The translations under genes and the position numbers were made by a program. From positions 9,127,001-9,191,000 of the forward strand of contig NC_046681.1 of assembly GCF_009870125.1 (NCBI RefSeq): 64,000 nucleotides of DNA, written 5' to 3'. The DNA is from Drosophila pseudoobscura. Its lineage: Eukaryota; Arthropoda; Insecta; Diptera; Drosophilidae. Within the stretch, counting starts at the first letter, position 1, and each line of letters begins with the position of its first letter. This document shows positions 35,516-45,716 of this stretch, piece by piece. The notes below the pieces were generated by a model. It saw only the letters and a list, made by a program, of their open reading frames with translations, searched no databases and was not told where the DNA came from.

Positions 35516-37230
35516 AACAGTCTGTGTTTTTTTCATCAATGTGAAGTCGTACTTCCGTTAATTACAAACAGCGACATAATTGAAGATTTCTGTGGATAGT
35601 GCGGATAATCTGCCATGAATTTGATGCCACATTTCTCTCAGTGCACCCTTTCCACGTACAATTTCCGGCTGAACACATTTTGTGGTCGGGCGCAAATGCA
35701 TTTATATTTGAACAGCAGCAGAGAAAGAGAGAGAGAGAGAGAGGGAGAAAGGACCATAGGATGGGAAAGCTTAAGCCATTTCATTTTTGGTTCGTTGGCG
35801 TTTGCAGCATTTGCTATTTTGCACTATTTTTATGAGTCACTGCGGGGGCAGGCATCACCATCAGCTGGGAGCTGGGAGCTCTGTGGGTGGAAGCTGGAAA
35901 CTGGACCAGCCACGGGGCACTCATATTTCTTAGAACTCCGACAAACACTCACAGAAACTAATAGAGAAAACATCGAAGCCAAACCAAATAAACATTGGAA
36001 AAGCGAAGAACAAATACAGAAACAAAAATCTACCCTCAATAAGTACTTGTAAAGGGAATATGAAAGAAAGCCTTACCCTGGGATTGTAATTACAAAGAGA
36101 GTGGCGGAGAGAGAGGCGCAGGGAGAGGGGTAGTCCTTGAAGACTAATGGCAAGAAAATGGTATTGTAATGTCAACAATTGGTCACTGGATGATTGCCGT
36201 GAAAGAAGTACTAATACCCGTCATAAGTTCCAGGAGAGCTATATTTGAAGATACTTTTAGTAGATGTGTTGGGTATTTTCCTGTATAAAAGGTAACTATA
36301 TATCGTCCCCTGATTGCCCAGAGACCCAGGGCTACCCGCCCCATCCCAGAACTAATGCAAATGCTGTTACTTCCCATAGATTATCGACTCGAAGGAGAAG
36401 AAGCTACGAGTGAGACTGCTTTGTCCATGAGCTCAATGCTAACTCAATTCCGGAAGGAGGCCGGAAGATGAGGCCAAGATCCAAGTTCATTTGTAATTTA
36501 TTAAACGCAGCTATAAACAAATCGAAAGCGAAATGCTCGCCCTTGGTCCTGCGAGCCCCCCAATGACCGCATTTATGTCGATTTAAGCCCTATTGGCTGG
36601 ACCGATGGTCGGGGCGGTAGATAGAGAGAGAGGGAGAGTCACTAAGTCAATCGCTTGGGCTCTCCTTCTGTCCGTCCGGCAATGGAACTCTGGCACGGCG
36701 TATTTTGTGGACTGCAGACACGCACCGGCCTATGGAACATGCATGGGGCCCCCCCCCTGATGGAAAGGGAAGCAGATTGCACATAAATAGCTGCCAGAAG
36801 TCAGCCGGGTTCACTGAGAGAATTTTCAGTGTCTTGCCGAAGGGCTAGGCAATAGTTTGAAGTTCGAAGAATTTTAACGCCGAACTGGTGAAAGATATGG
36901 CAATATTTGTTTTTCGTAAGCCAAGAGGAGGCATCTGTCTACAGGGAGAATTTTCAAATAGCATCATTTTTCGGGGTTTACTTAAAAAGTTTCCACCTGT
37001 GAAAATTTAGTATAAAATATACAATATAGAAAAAAATTGTAAGAACCTTTTAGAAGCGGCCCGGTATGGATTAGAGAATAGCGGAAAGCGACCATTATAT
37101 AGAAAATGTTTGGCCTTGGTCTGGATTTAATTACTATCCGATCGGTAAGGTTTTTATAATTGGATTTTAATTAACTATAAAAAACACACATTTAATTTTC
37201 TGATTTTTTTATTGTATTGAGTAAAGGTGC
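35516..37230. other. Gene-free stretch
   Basis: A (GA)n tract lies at 35722-35745. Remaining frames are short and without domains. Confidence 0.5.
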
Positions 37231-37239
37231 TTCCAAGAC

Positions 37240-37700
37240 TGAGCTCAAGATTATTAATCAAAGGCTCTGCAGACCCTGATAGTTCTATGTTAAGTTAAAG
37301 CGATGTTAAGCTTAACATGGTTCGTGTATTTGATGGCTATTGAAGATCACTGAAAGTGTAAATTAGGTTAAAACGATGTTAAGCTTAACATGGTTCGGGT
37401 ATTTGATGACTATTGAAGATCCCTGAAAGTGTAAGTTAGGTTAAAGCGATTGTAAGCTTAACATGGTTCGTGTATTTGATGACTATTGAAGATCCCTGAA
37501 AGTGTAAGTTAGGTTAAAGCGATGTTAAGCTTAACATGGTTGGTGTATTTGATGATTCTTCAAGATTTTGGATTTAAGCTCTGCAGATCCTGAATGTTAT
37601 ATGCCATGTTAAAGCGATGTTCAGTTTAACATGGTTCGTGTATTTGATGATTATTGATCTGAGCTCTGCAGAGCCTGATAGTTATGTTTAACATGGTTTG
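37240..37700. repeat. 73-bp tandem repeat with a palindromic core
   Basis: The core gttaagcttaacatggttcg ends at about 37320, 37393, 37466 and 37539 (exactly 73 bp apart), then recurs in degenerate form near 37634 and 37696. Each unit continues with gtatttgatgactattgaag and atccctgaaagtgtaagttag. The gttaagcttaac core is a perfect 12-bp palindrome. Confidence 0.92.
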
Positions 37701-38315
37701 TGTATTCGATGAGAGTGAATTAAAGATCCTTGTCTATTAGCTTTACATTTAATTTGGGTGATGAGCTTTTTTTGGCTAGGCGTTAACATATGTATATATG
37801 TATATCCCATATAATATTTGGGGAAAATAGTTATAAGAAATACATTTACATCCCAGTGCTCTACCAGGAGTTCCGCTTGTAACAAGGACATACATATTCT
37901 GTTTTGCCAGTGCATCGATGGGCACTAAGCTAATTTACTTTCATATGAACCGAACCGCACAGACCCGAACCGAAGCGAGGGTGGCGGTGAGGGCATGGAG
38001 CACGGTGGGGCGGGTCGGAGTTGTTCCAAAACCCAAAACCGAATGCAATGAGCATCTACATAACGCCCAGGAGTGATTTTCTGTGTCATTTGGTTGTAAT
38101 CGTGTCTGTTGTTTGTTACTTATTAGTGTGTGCGTGTGCGTGTGTGTGTGTGCGGTCCGTGTGTGGCATATTGCATGTTCTATGCCATATTGCGGCATTT
38201 GCATGGATGAGTGTATCTATGAGGTCCTGTGTATCCCTGCGTATGCGTGTGCGTGTGCAGTTTGACTTGTCTTAATGGTCATGTTAAACAAATGTTTATC
38301 AGGCCATGCAGCTGC

Positions 38316-38347
<32 letters not shown>

Positions 38348-38884
38348 GTGGTACTTCCATCTTTCATCCTTCCCCACGGAAGGCCTAAGCCCAGGCCAGC
38401 CCCGCTCCGGAGCGCTCGTAAGCCCCACCTTCAGTCAAGGCCATTAGTCAATTTGGTAGCAGTTGTTGTTGTTGTTGTTGTTGCTGTGCAGCAGCCGCAC
38501 ATGAAATATGCCCAAGTCTTCCAAGGAATAGAGCTAAGGTTAAGGTTAAAGTTAAGTGTTTTGTCAAATGTGCAGCAGGCCAAATGGCAAGCTGACAAAT
38601 TTCATATTCAAACATCTAATAGATTGCACACACAAATGCACAAAAGATATACGGATGAATTCAATCGCCAACAAGCCCGAACATGTGTTTGTCCATATGC
38701 CAGCGATCTGGCCAAAACATCCTCACACACACACACACACACACCAAAAGGCAACAACAAGCGGGTTCCAGTAATTCAATTATGCAATGATACAGCTCCT
38801 TGTGGTCTCTCTTGGTATCCCCAAAACTGTCGAATACCGAATTCCGAGAAGAAAACCATTCTTTCAACGGAATACAAATATGTT
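37701..38884. other. Gene-free stretch with GT and CTG repeats
   Basis: (GT)n at about 38126-38152, (GCT/GTT)n at 38308-38350, (GTT)n at 38461-38482, and (CA)n at 38726-38744. These create the long low-complexity frames seen here. Confidence 0.5.
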
Positions 38885-38977
38885 ATTTATTAATGGAAAA
38901 CATCAATGCTAAGGGCAATGTCTCGACGTGATGGACGCTTTTCAACGATGAAAATACTATAAGCATATACTACATAC

Positions 38978-39235
38978 CTGTCCGATCTTTGAAATCTATG
39001 AAATGGCCTTGGGGGTATCTGTGGTAAGACGTTAACGATATCAGACGCAGGGAAGCAGGATCCCTGCTTGAGACACCAACAGCCGTCACAATCGTAGCTA
39101 TGATGCCACCAGCTACAGAGGCAAATATTGTAGCGGATAGTGAGACACTGGTCCTTAAAATACTCCCAGTTTTTACCAAACTATAGATTACTTCAACGAT
39201 TGATTGAGTTGGGGCTAGGAAGTCATCGGTGGAGT
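38978..39235 (-). pseudogene. Coding-like block of unknown origin (copy 1)
   Basis: The minus strand reads an open stretch including SVSLSATIFASVAGGIIATI, then VTAVGVSSRDPASLRLISL and SYHRYPQGHFIDFKDRTG, followed by M and TAG, with AATAAA on the same strand at about 38887-38892. It has no ATG start in the open part and I do not recognise it. A diverged copy of its central 90 bp is at 42375-42470. Confidence 0.35.
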
Positions 39236-39313
39236 AATAGCAGTGGCAGTGGCAGTGGCAGTGGTTACTTGTAATCACGGCAGTTTTGGGGTTCCGATTG
39301 CGGGACAAGCGTT

Positions 39314-39739
39314 ATGCCCGGCAGCGATACGGAGGAGTCCAATGGCTCCTGGGCCGAACGAGGATCACGCATATCCGATACTTCAAGTGGACCCACAGAC
39401 AGCACCTCCTATCAGATGCCCAAGGAGCGGCCCAACACGGTGGCCTTTCAACTTCCACCTGATGGATGGGGGCTGGAGACCCTGGGACACTGCCCTGCTC
39501 TCCCCCAACGAACCAGAAGAGCTGCGCTTGCCTTGTCGTCGTCATCTCTCTATTTTAATTTGTATCTTTGTTTGCGTTTTTGTTTCACAACTGGTGCAAA
39601 CATATCGAAGCTCTCTTACTTGGAGAGCCAGGAGCACGGGCCTGGAGACATTATCCAAGAGCCAACTGGACAGGTACGAGGAGCTTGGCCCGCCCTCCGT
39701 CCCGGTAACCGACAGCACTCTCGCTCTCATCATTCGTAG
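39314..39739 (+). CDS. Hypothetical ORF running into a palindrome, 141 aa
   Basis: ATG at 39314 starts a frame whose first ~50 residues (DTEESNGSWAERGSRISDTS and on to MPKERPNTVAFQL) look gene-like: acidic, Ser-rich, good codon use. The second half enters the left arm of the palindrome. An overlapping +3 frame carries a hydrophobic run (ILICIFVCVFVSQLV) around 39543-39590. I cannot identify either. It is most likely a fragment of a larger gene stranded in rearranged DNA. Confidence 0.3.
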   Translation: MPGSDTEESNGSWAERGSRISDTSSGPTDSTSYQMPKERPNTVAFQLPPDGWGLETLGHCPALPQRTRRAALALSSSSLYFNLYLCLRFCFTTGANISKLSYLESQEHGPGDIIQEPTGQVRGAWPALRPGNRQHSRSHHS

Positions 39740-39922
39740 TTGGCGCGCAGCCATTTTGTGCTCGCCCCAGCTGAAGCAGCAGCCGTGCGTTTGTTCTGGG
39801 GCGAGGCCGAAATCGCTGGGCGCCAACTTCGAATGATGACAGTACGATAGCTATCGGTTACTGGGATGCAGGGCAGGCCAAGTTCATCATGCTTGTCCAG
39901 TTGGTTCTGAGATAAAGTCTCC
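39644..39922. repeat. Palindrome: ~127-bp inverted arms, 25-bp loop
   Basis: The left arm (39644-39770) and right arm (39796-39922) are reverse complements at about 80% identity by eye, joined by ctgaagcagcagccgtgcgtttgtt. Both arms keep an open reading when read toward the loop (DELG-P-(S/C)(V/I)PVTDS, then IIRSWR-AI), so both descend from one coding segment. A transcript would fold into a hairpin of more than 120 bp. Confidence 0.85.
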
Positions 39923-40290
39923 AAGCACGAGAGGTCCGGATGAGATGAGACCCTTTGCTCCAGATCGTCGAGAAACAGTCCATCCGCTATGATCTATGCT
40001 ACCCGCCTTCAATGCTACCTTCTCCAAGCGAATGCCGTGACGGTTAGAGACCGAAATCGCTGGGTGCCAACTTCGAATGATGACAGTACGATAGCTATCG
40101 GTTACTGGAATGCAGGGCGGGCCAAGTTCATCGTGCTTGTCCAGGTGGTTCTAGGATAAAGTCTCCAAGCACGAGAGGTCCGGATGAGATGAGACCCTTT
40201 GCTCCAGATCGAGAAACAGTCCATCCGCTGATCTGCTACCCGCCTCCCATGCTACCTTCTCCAAGCGAATGCCGTGATGGTTAGCGATGG
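39806..40290. repeat. 244-bp tandem duplication
   Basis: Copy 1 starts at about 39806 and copy 2 at about 40049; the marker cgaaatcgctggg is exactly 244 bp apart (39808/40052). Both contain atgatgacagtacgatagct, atcggttactgg, tctccaagcacgagaggtcc, and gagaccctttgctccagatcg. They differ by a few indels. Copy 1 includes the right arm of the palindrome; copy 2 runs into the Argonaute relic. Confidence 0.9.
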
Positions 40291-41030
40291 CTGGTTCCAA
40301 ATTGTGCATCAAGTATGATCTTGGATCTCCTCTCACCATTGTATCGCATCGCCTGCGACACGAAACATGCATAAAACACACTAGCAATCCTGAGTAGTGC
40401 TTAGATGCAGGGTTCTGTCGCCATCCTCGATGCGACAAAGTTCTCTTTCAACGGGGCTCCAACATGTTTGGAGCCGAGATAAGAAGTACTCTTCAACGAT
40501 CGTCTTTTTCTCCGCCAGCTCAAAGATTTATCTGTTGGCCGAAAGTTCGGAAAGGCCGACGGCTCTAAAGGCGATCGGGGCTCTGTCCAAGCATGCTGGT
40601 GGCTGGTAAACGGACGATTCCCAGCCTCGTAGACATCGCCAAGATAATTGGTTTTTCCGGGATCACACCTCTTGAAGAAGGAGAGACGTGCGCGTGAAAC
40701 GCCAGAACAACCTCCAGCACCTGCATGGCTCGCATAGGTGTATCGTAAGTCCCATCTATAACATGGCTGCAAAGATGGGATATTGCCTGGGTTTTGAACT
40801 CTTTCACTGCTCACACAAAACCTCTTTCAGCATCACTCACATGTTCAGCACAGCGCATGTGGAACTCCAGATCTTTCGTCTCCTTTATTTGAAGATTGTA
40901 AATCAGAGTACGACCTGGAGAGCAGAAAGCAGTGTTCAGAGCAACAGCTTGAATTGCCGGTGGATAGGAAAAATATTACTTACCGTCAGCGTCACATCCG
41001 CGCCTTCTCCGCCGTGTAGCACGAGGCCCA
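40260..41030 (-). pseudogene. Argonaute-2-like pseudogene with retained intron
   Basis: The minus-strand translation gives a chain of AGO2-like pieces in the correct order. DADG at an exon end (40984) joins to GRTLIYNLQIKETKDLEF after a 69-nt intron with good GT/AG sites. Then come MRAMQVLEVVLAFHAH (the N-domain/linker), SFFKRCDPGKTNYLGDVYEA (the R-SFF...G...L-DGYEA block), EKKTIVEEYF, VEREFCRIEDGDR and HNLEPAIANHHGIRL. The frame shifts several times, a TGA interrupts the second exon, and long stretches are missing, including all of PIWI. A retained intron points to DNA-level duplication rather than retroposition. AGO2 is the siRNA effector of antiviral and transposon RNAi, and it is repeatedly duplicated in the obscura group. 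Confidence 0.8.
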
Positions 41031-42374
41031 TGAGTTGGGGGGGAGATGGAGAGGAGTATGGGACTGGGAGCCTCCTTGGCGTTGCTAATTGTGGCCCTGA
41101 GGAAGCTGTTGATCTCCGCCCAGTCCTCGCTCGCAGGCGGCGCACAAGGTCGGCCCCCGGCCATGCCTGCTGCCACCGCCGGCATGGGCAAGTGCGACCA
41201 GTTGATGAAGGATCACGGGCACGAAGTCAGTCCGTAGAATCACCAGCTTCTGTAGATTCGCGAGTGGAAGAAAGCCACAAATTAAACAAAAATAAATACC
41301 CGCAATCGACCGCGATCTATCAAGAATTGACGTGCATAAACTATTTGGCTATAAACTACTATAAACTATCCGTGTAGCACGGAAACAATCGAGTAGCCTT
41401 TGAATAAAATGTCAAAATTTGCCAACTTGTTTCTCGAAGAGGTTGTCATTCGAAACCTTTCATCTAGGGGTATTTGAATCGCGATTTTTGGAGCACAGGC
41501 CCGTACCGAACTCCTTGCAGATGTCCCCCAAAAGCCACAGAACAATCCTTCACTTGCCTTTCACTCGATGCAGGATTGTAGGATCTTAACAGGCTGTGGC
41601 TTTCCGACCTCCCGACTTCCTGCTTGGGCGTTTGCTCTTTGTTCTGATCGGAATAAAGTTATTTTCGTTTTTATGCTATTAATTTTGCAATTCACTTTTC
41701 AACTTTTTTCTTTTCACATTTCACATTTTAAATTTCAATTTTTGTTTTATTTTAGATCTAATCCCGACGACTGAATCGATTCGAATGACTGAAATATTTA
41801 TTTCCCGTTGGCTAATGCTAGACCTTTTACTGAGAACAAGTTTGACGTAAAACACTGTGCTGTGTGATCGATTCTAGGAATCTTGCAGTCGAGTGTGTGG
41901 GTAAGTGATTCATTTTCATCACGTGTGCAGGTTTTTATTGCTCAAATGCCAGGTATTCGAAGCGTCTAGGGATACGTGGGCATGGACTGTGTGGGTGTCC
42001 ATCGATTGTTCTTTTTACTGTTTACTCTACTGTTTACTCTAGGGTGCTTCTCACCGCCGAAGCTTGGATTCCTTGTGGTCCTCCTCGAGGCACTGGAAGC
42101 CTCTTTGTAGTCGGTAAATTCATATTCCATTGTGGCGACGGCAGTTGCTTGGTGTCTCAACATTTGGCTCTGAAGCTGATGCCTTTGCCCCTCGAAGCTG
42201 AGCTTTCATAGATTCAAGCGCCAAAGGTTCTAGGGCATAGCCTACCAGCGTACGGCTCTCTCTGAGCCGCGCTCGCACGCGCAGGGCTCGCCGTACTTCC
42301 GAGAGATGGGCTTTCATGGCTGAAAGCTTCATCCGATCTATGCGGCGCAGAGCAGACTGCAGAGAAAAATATTG
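41031..42374. other. Stretch without an assignable gene
   Basis: GC-rich coding-like DNA at 41040-41230 and 42050-42370 has open frames on both strands but no recognisable domain. The former may be degraded upstream sequence of the AGO2 relic. Confidence 0.4.
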
Positions 42375-42470
42375 AGACACCAACTGGCGTGGCCGCAATC
42401 AAGTGCCACAATCGATGTTGATGCCACCAGCTACAGAGGCAAGTCTTGTAGCGGATATTGAGACACCCAC
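42375..42470 (-). repeat. Coding-like block of unknown origin (copy 2)
   Basis: Shares tgatgccaccagctacagag followed by gcaa, then ttgtagcggata and tgagacac with 39100-39148, and keeps the peptide VS-SAT--ASVAGGI on the minus strand. It has frameshifts relative to copy 1. Confidence 0.7.
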
Positions 42471-42900
42471 TGAAAAGTGGCTTCCAGTCCGAATGCATTG
42501 AAGAGCAGTCCTTGGGTCCTTACCTGAACAAGTGCTGATTCCTCCCGTTCCTGGTGTTGTGTATTCTTTCGAGAGGTTAGGGACGACTTCCGTTCCGACA
42601 AAAGACTAAAATTTCCATCCGACTACTTTATAGCTGCCATCGGAACGATATGTCAAAAACAAACTGCTTGGACTTTGAAATACAGACAATCATCCCATTA
42701 GTCTAGCATTTTGTTTCAAATAACACTGGCAGCAGTTATTTTTGTGAACTCGTTGAACAAGCAAGGATAGGAGCAACCAAAAATAATATCAGAATCAAAT
42801 ATTTCTCGAAATTATTATATTACGGTGATTTCGTCGCGTTGCGAACAATTTTGGAATTTTTCATTGTAATTTGCTAAAAATAGAAAGGGAACAACTGAAA

Positions 42901-43245
42901 ATGTCGGGAATGTCGGAGAAATTTAAGAACTTTGTGGCCGAGTCCATGGGCGACAAGGATGCCACAGAGTTGCCTGGAATTGGATCGATGCTGGCCGAAC
43001 GCTTGACCGAAGCTGGATTCGAAAAGGTGCGTTGTGTTGGCCATGTGCGGCAATGATTGCAAGGTATCAGCAAACATATAACGATTAAATACCCCCAGGC
43101 ATACCACGTGCTCGGCCAATTCTTGGTGTTTGGAAAAGATGAAGACCTGTTCGTTATGTGGTTAACGGAATCTTTCCAGGCCAGCTTTGGGCAAGCTTTA
43201 GACTGCTACGATTGCCTCTACCGATGGTGCGATTTGTTCTTGTAA
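42901..43245 (+). CDS. Divergent BAF (barrier-to-autointegration factor) paralogue
   Basis: Two exons, 42901-43026 and 43099-43245, are joined in phase 0 over a 72-nt intron (AAG|GTGCGT ... CCCCCAG|GCA), giving 90 residues, the usual BAF length. BAF is a dimeric DNA-bridging protein that tethers chromatin to LEM-domain nuclear-envelope proteins and coats foreign DNA. The helix-hairpin-helix is intact (LPGIGSMLAERLTEAGF, residues 24-40), as are AYHVLGQFLV and the C-terminal DCYDCLYRWCDLFL. Changes at usually fixed positions include AESMG for AEPMG and FGKDEDLF for LKKDEDLF, which loses one basic residue; it looks clearly more diverged than an orthologue should be. The ATG context (GAAAATG) is strong. 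I read it as a functional, rapidly evolving duplicate. Confidence 0.92.
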
Positions 43246-43319
43246 GCGACTTCTCAGTCGGCTTAGACGGGTCCTTTGTGGAAAGGAAACGAAAGCAGAT
43301 CGGCAGCAGACAAAGACCA

Positions 43320-43660
43320 GAGCCCCAGAAAATCAACAGACAAACAGCAAACAAACAGCAGACAAACAGAAGAGCAACAGCGGATCAACAGCGGATCAAC
43401 AGCGGTAACAGAAGACAAACAGAAGACCAACAGCGGGACAACAGCGGACCAACAGCGGATCAACAGCGGTGACAAACAGCAGACAAACAGAAGACCAACA
43501 GCGGATCAACAGCGGATCAACAGCGGATCAACAGCGGTAACAGCAGACAAACAACAGACAAACAGAAGAGCAACAGTGGATCAACAGCGGATCAACAGCG
43601 GTAACAGCAGATTAACAGTAACAGTAACAGCAGCAACGACACAAGGAGAGCAGAGCACTG
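43320..43660 (+). repeat. 11-bp tandem array in the BAF-like 3' region
   Basis: Units of agcggatcaac (11 bp) alternate with agacaaacaga-type 11-12-bp units and gcggtaacag. The long open frame at 43276-43758 is an artefact of this repeat, which lacks stop codons. Confidence 0.9.
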
Positions 43661-43748
43661 CAGTGCACTGCAGAGAACAGAGGCACAGCAAAAGAAATCG
43701 TAAAAGAAGCAGCAGCAGCAGAATTCTGCCCAAATCAAGCAATCAATC

Positions 43749-43762
43749 AATAAACTAATAAA
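43749..43762 (+). terminator. Polyadenylation signals for the BAF-like gene
   Basis: Two AATAAA hexamers (43749-43754 and 43757-43762) are the first on this strand after the BAF-like stop. The 3' UTR would be about 0.5 kb and would include the 11-bp array. Confidence 0.5.
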
Positions 43763-45420
43763 TTACATCTTAAATAATATATAATATTTGTTAGATACAC
43801 ATGACCAGGCTGAAAGAAAAAGACCCTTAAAACTTGTTGAGTTCTTTTGAAAACCTTTTGAACTTTTGACAGAGCTCTTCTGGCGGTTGAACACTCAGAA
43901 CTCAGAACTCAGAGCTCGCCCAGAAGTGTGCATCTGCCAGAGCTGCACATTCGACCCAATTAAATGTATATACTCGTACTCGTACTCGTATGCTTATCAT
44001 AAATCTGTTCACCTCCCCACCACCAAAGCAGCCCCCGCGAGCAGAATTGTTCACTTAACTTCGAGCGAACTGTTCAAGTTATGCGGCTGCTTGAGGGCAG
44101 CACTGGCACTGGCAATTAACATTTCATACCAGTATCAGGTCGGTTGGATTCTGACATACACTCGAGCATAAAGTTATGTTCTGTTCACGCTCTGGCAGCT
44201 CTTGCAATTGATGGAAAGAAACGCATCACAGCAGCCCCGAAGGGTGTTGCTGGCCCGCTGCAAGGCCAAATCGAATATTTTCATTTGAAAGAGGAATTAT
44301 TTTTTGTGTTTTTTTCTTAAATATTAAATTTGTAATCGCCCCCCGGGAATATTAATAAAATTTATTTGATATTTACAATATTAATGAGTTGTCGAGAGCA
44401 GAAAAGTGCACTGAAAATACTCGTATAACTCGTTTGTGATGCGAAATCTGGGGACGAAGCCTGTGATACCCTCTAAAAAACTTACCTGGGATACCCCAAT
44501 AAATAGATATCCGAAATGGAATGTGACCATCTTGGGGCTGTCTATCGTCGAGGCACCAACAAGTGGAAAATGACTTTCCACTTTCCACTCTTCACTTTTC
44601 AATTCAATGCCCCCCCGCCAACCTGGGGCCCCCTCCTTGGCATACTAATACGCACAAATCAAACTCAATGCGCTTGTCAAATAAATATTGAACAGACACA
44701 CAGGGGGACTCTCAGTCACAGTTACACACATGGAAAAGCGGAAGCTAAATGCTATAAAAGCGATTCCCTGCACTTCGTTTTTGCCCCCTGCTTCCCCCTG
44801 CCTCCCCCTGCTCGCCGCCCTTCTGTCTGTTTGCGCTACGTTTTCAGTTGAAAGGCAAAATTAACAATATGCAAAATTCATGTTAAAATATCGGAAAAAT
44901 ATATATTTCTTTCCTACGCGCAAGCAAGCAATCCCTTTTTCCTTTCATTCTCTTGGTGGCCCGCCAACCCCCAACCCCCAATCCACAACCCACAGCCGTA
45001 GCCTCTTTTTTTTCGTGCATCCTTTGCGCTCTTTTCGTTTGGTTTGGCAGCACGAATAAAAAACGAAATAAGCAGGAAGCGCAAGTATGGCCAACGGGCA
45101 ATGAACGATGTTTGTATGCCCTTCGAAAATTATTTCGGTTGTAGGAATGCCACCCAGATGCTGGACAACCCAGGCGGTCCTGGCCTTTCTGTCAGAGTTT
45201 TGGCATTGCAAACCCTCGTAAGACAAGCCTCTTTTTGAGGGAAATACTTATGTGTGTCTTGGAAGATCATCATTACGCCTTTCACTGGACCTTAAGTCTG
45301 GTATAGAAATGGTCCATATATTAGAAGCTATGGAACCTTAACGAACCGTCAAAAAATAGTATAATATTGTGGCACTCAACTGCTTCTAAGTGGAAGATCG
45401 ATTACTTCTGGTATACTGAT
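43763..45420. other. Gene-free stretch
   Basis: Short frames without domains; no repeats of note apart from ctcgta motifs at about 43970-43990. Confidence 0.5.
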
Positions 45421-45439
45421 AATAAGATACAGTATTTGG

Positions 45440-45716
45440 TTTTTTTGTATAGGATATTATGCAGGAGATCCCTGTTTTATAGGATACTAAGCAGGAGTTC
45501 CCTTTTGTATGAGCTAATAGGCAGGAGATCCCTTTTGACTAGGATACTATGCGGGAGATCGTCTTTGTAGAGGATACCATGCAGGAGATCCCTTTTTTAT
45601 AGGATACTAAGCAGGAGATTCCTTCTGTAGAGGATACCATGCAGGAGATCCCTTTTTTATAGGATACTAAGCAGGAGATTCCTTCTGTATAGGATACCAT
45701 GCAGGAGATCCCCTTA
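45440..45716. repeat. 30-bp tandem repeat
   Basis: About nine copies of aggatac(t/c)a(a/t)gcaggagatcc followed by cttttttat or cttctgtag. The last four to five are nearly exact 30-bp units in an alternating two-unit (60-bp) pattern. Confidence 0.92.

Noticed and set aside
38306..38893. 195-codon plus-strand frame starting with a Leu run
   Set aside because: The Leu and Val runs come from CTG/GTT repeats and the end from (CA)n. Nothing in between is recognisable.
43276..43758. 160-codon open frame downstream of the BAF-like gene
   Set aside because: It is produced by an 11-bp tandem repeat that has no stop codons. The peptide is only repeating Asn-Ser-Gly-Thr-Gln, and the frame has no independent support.
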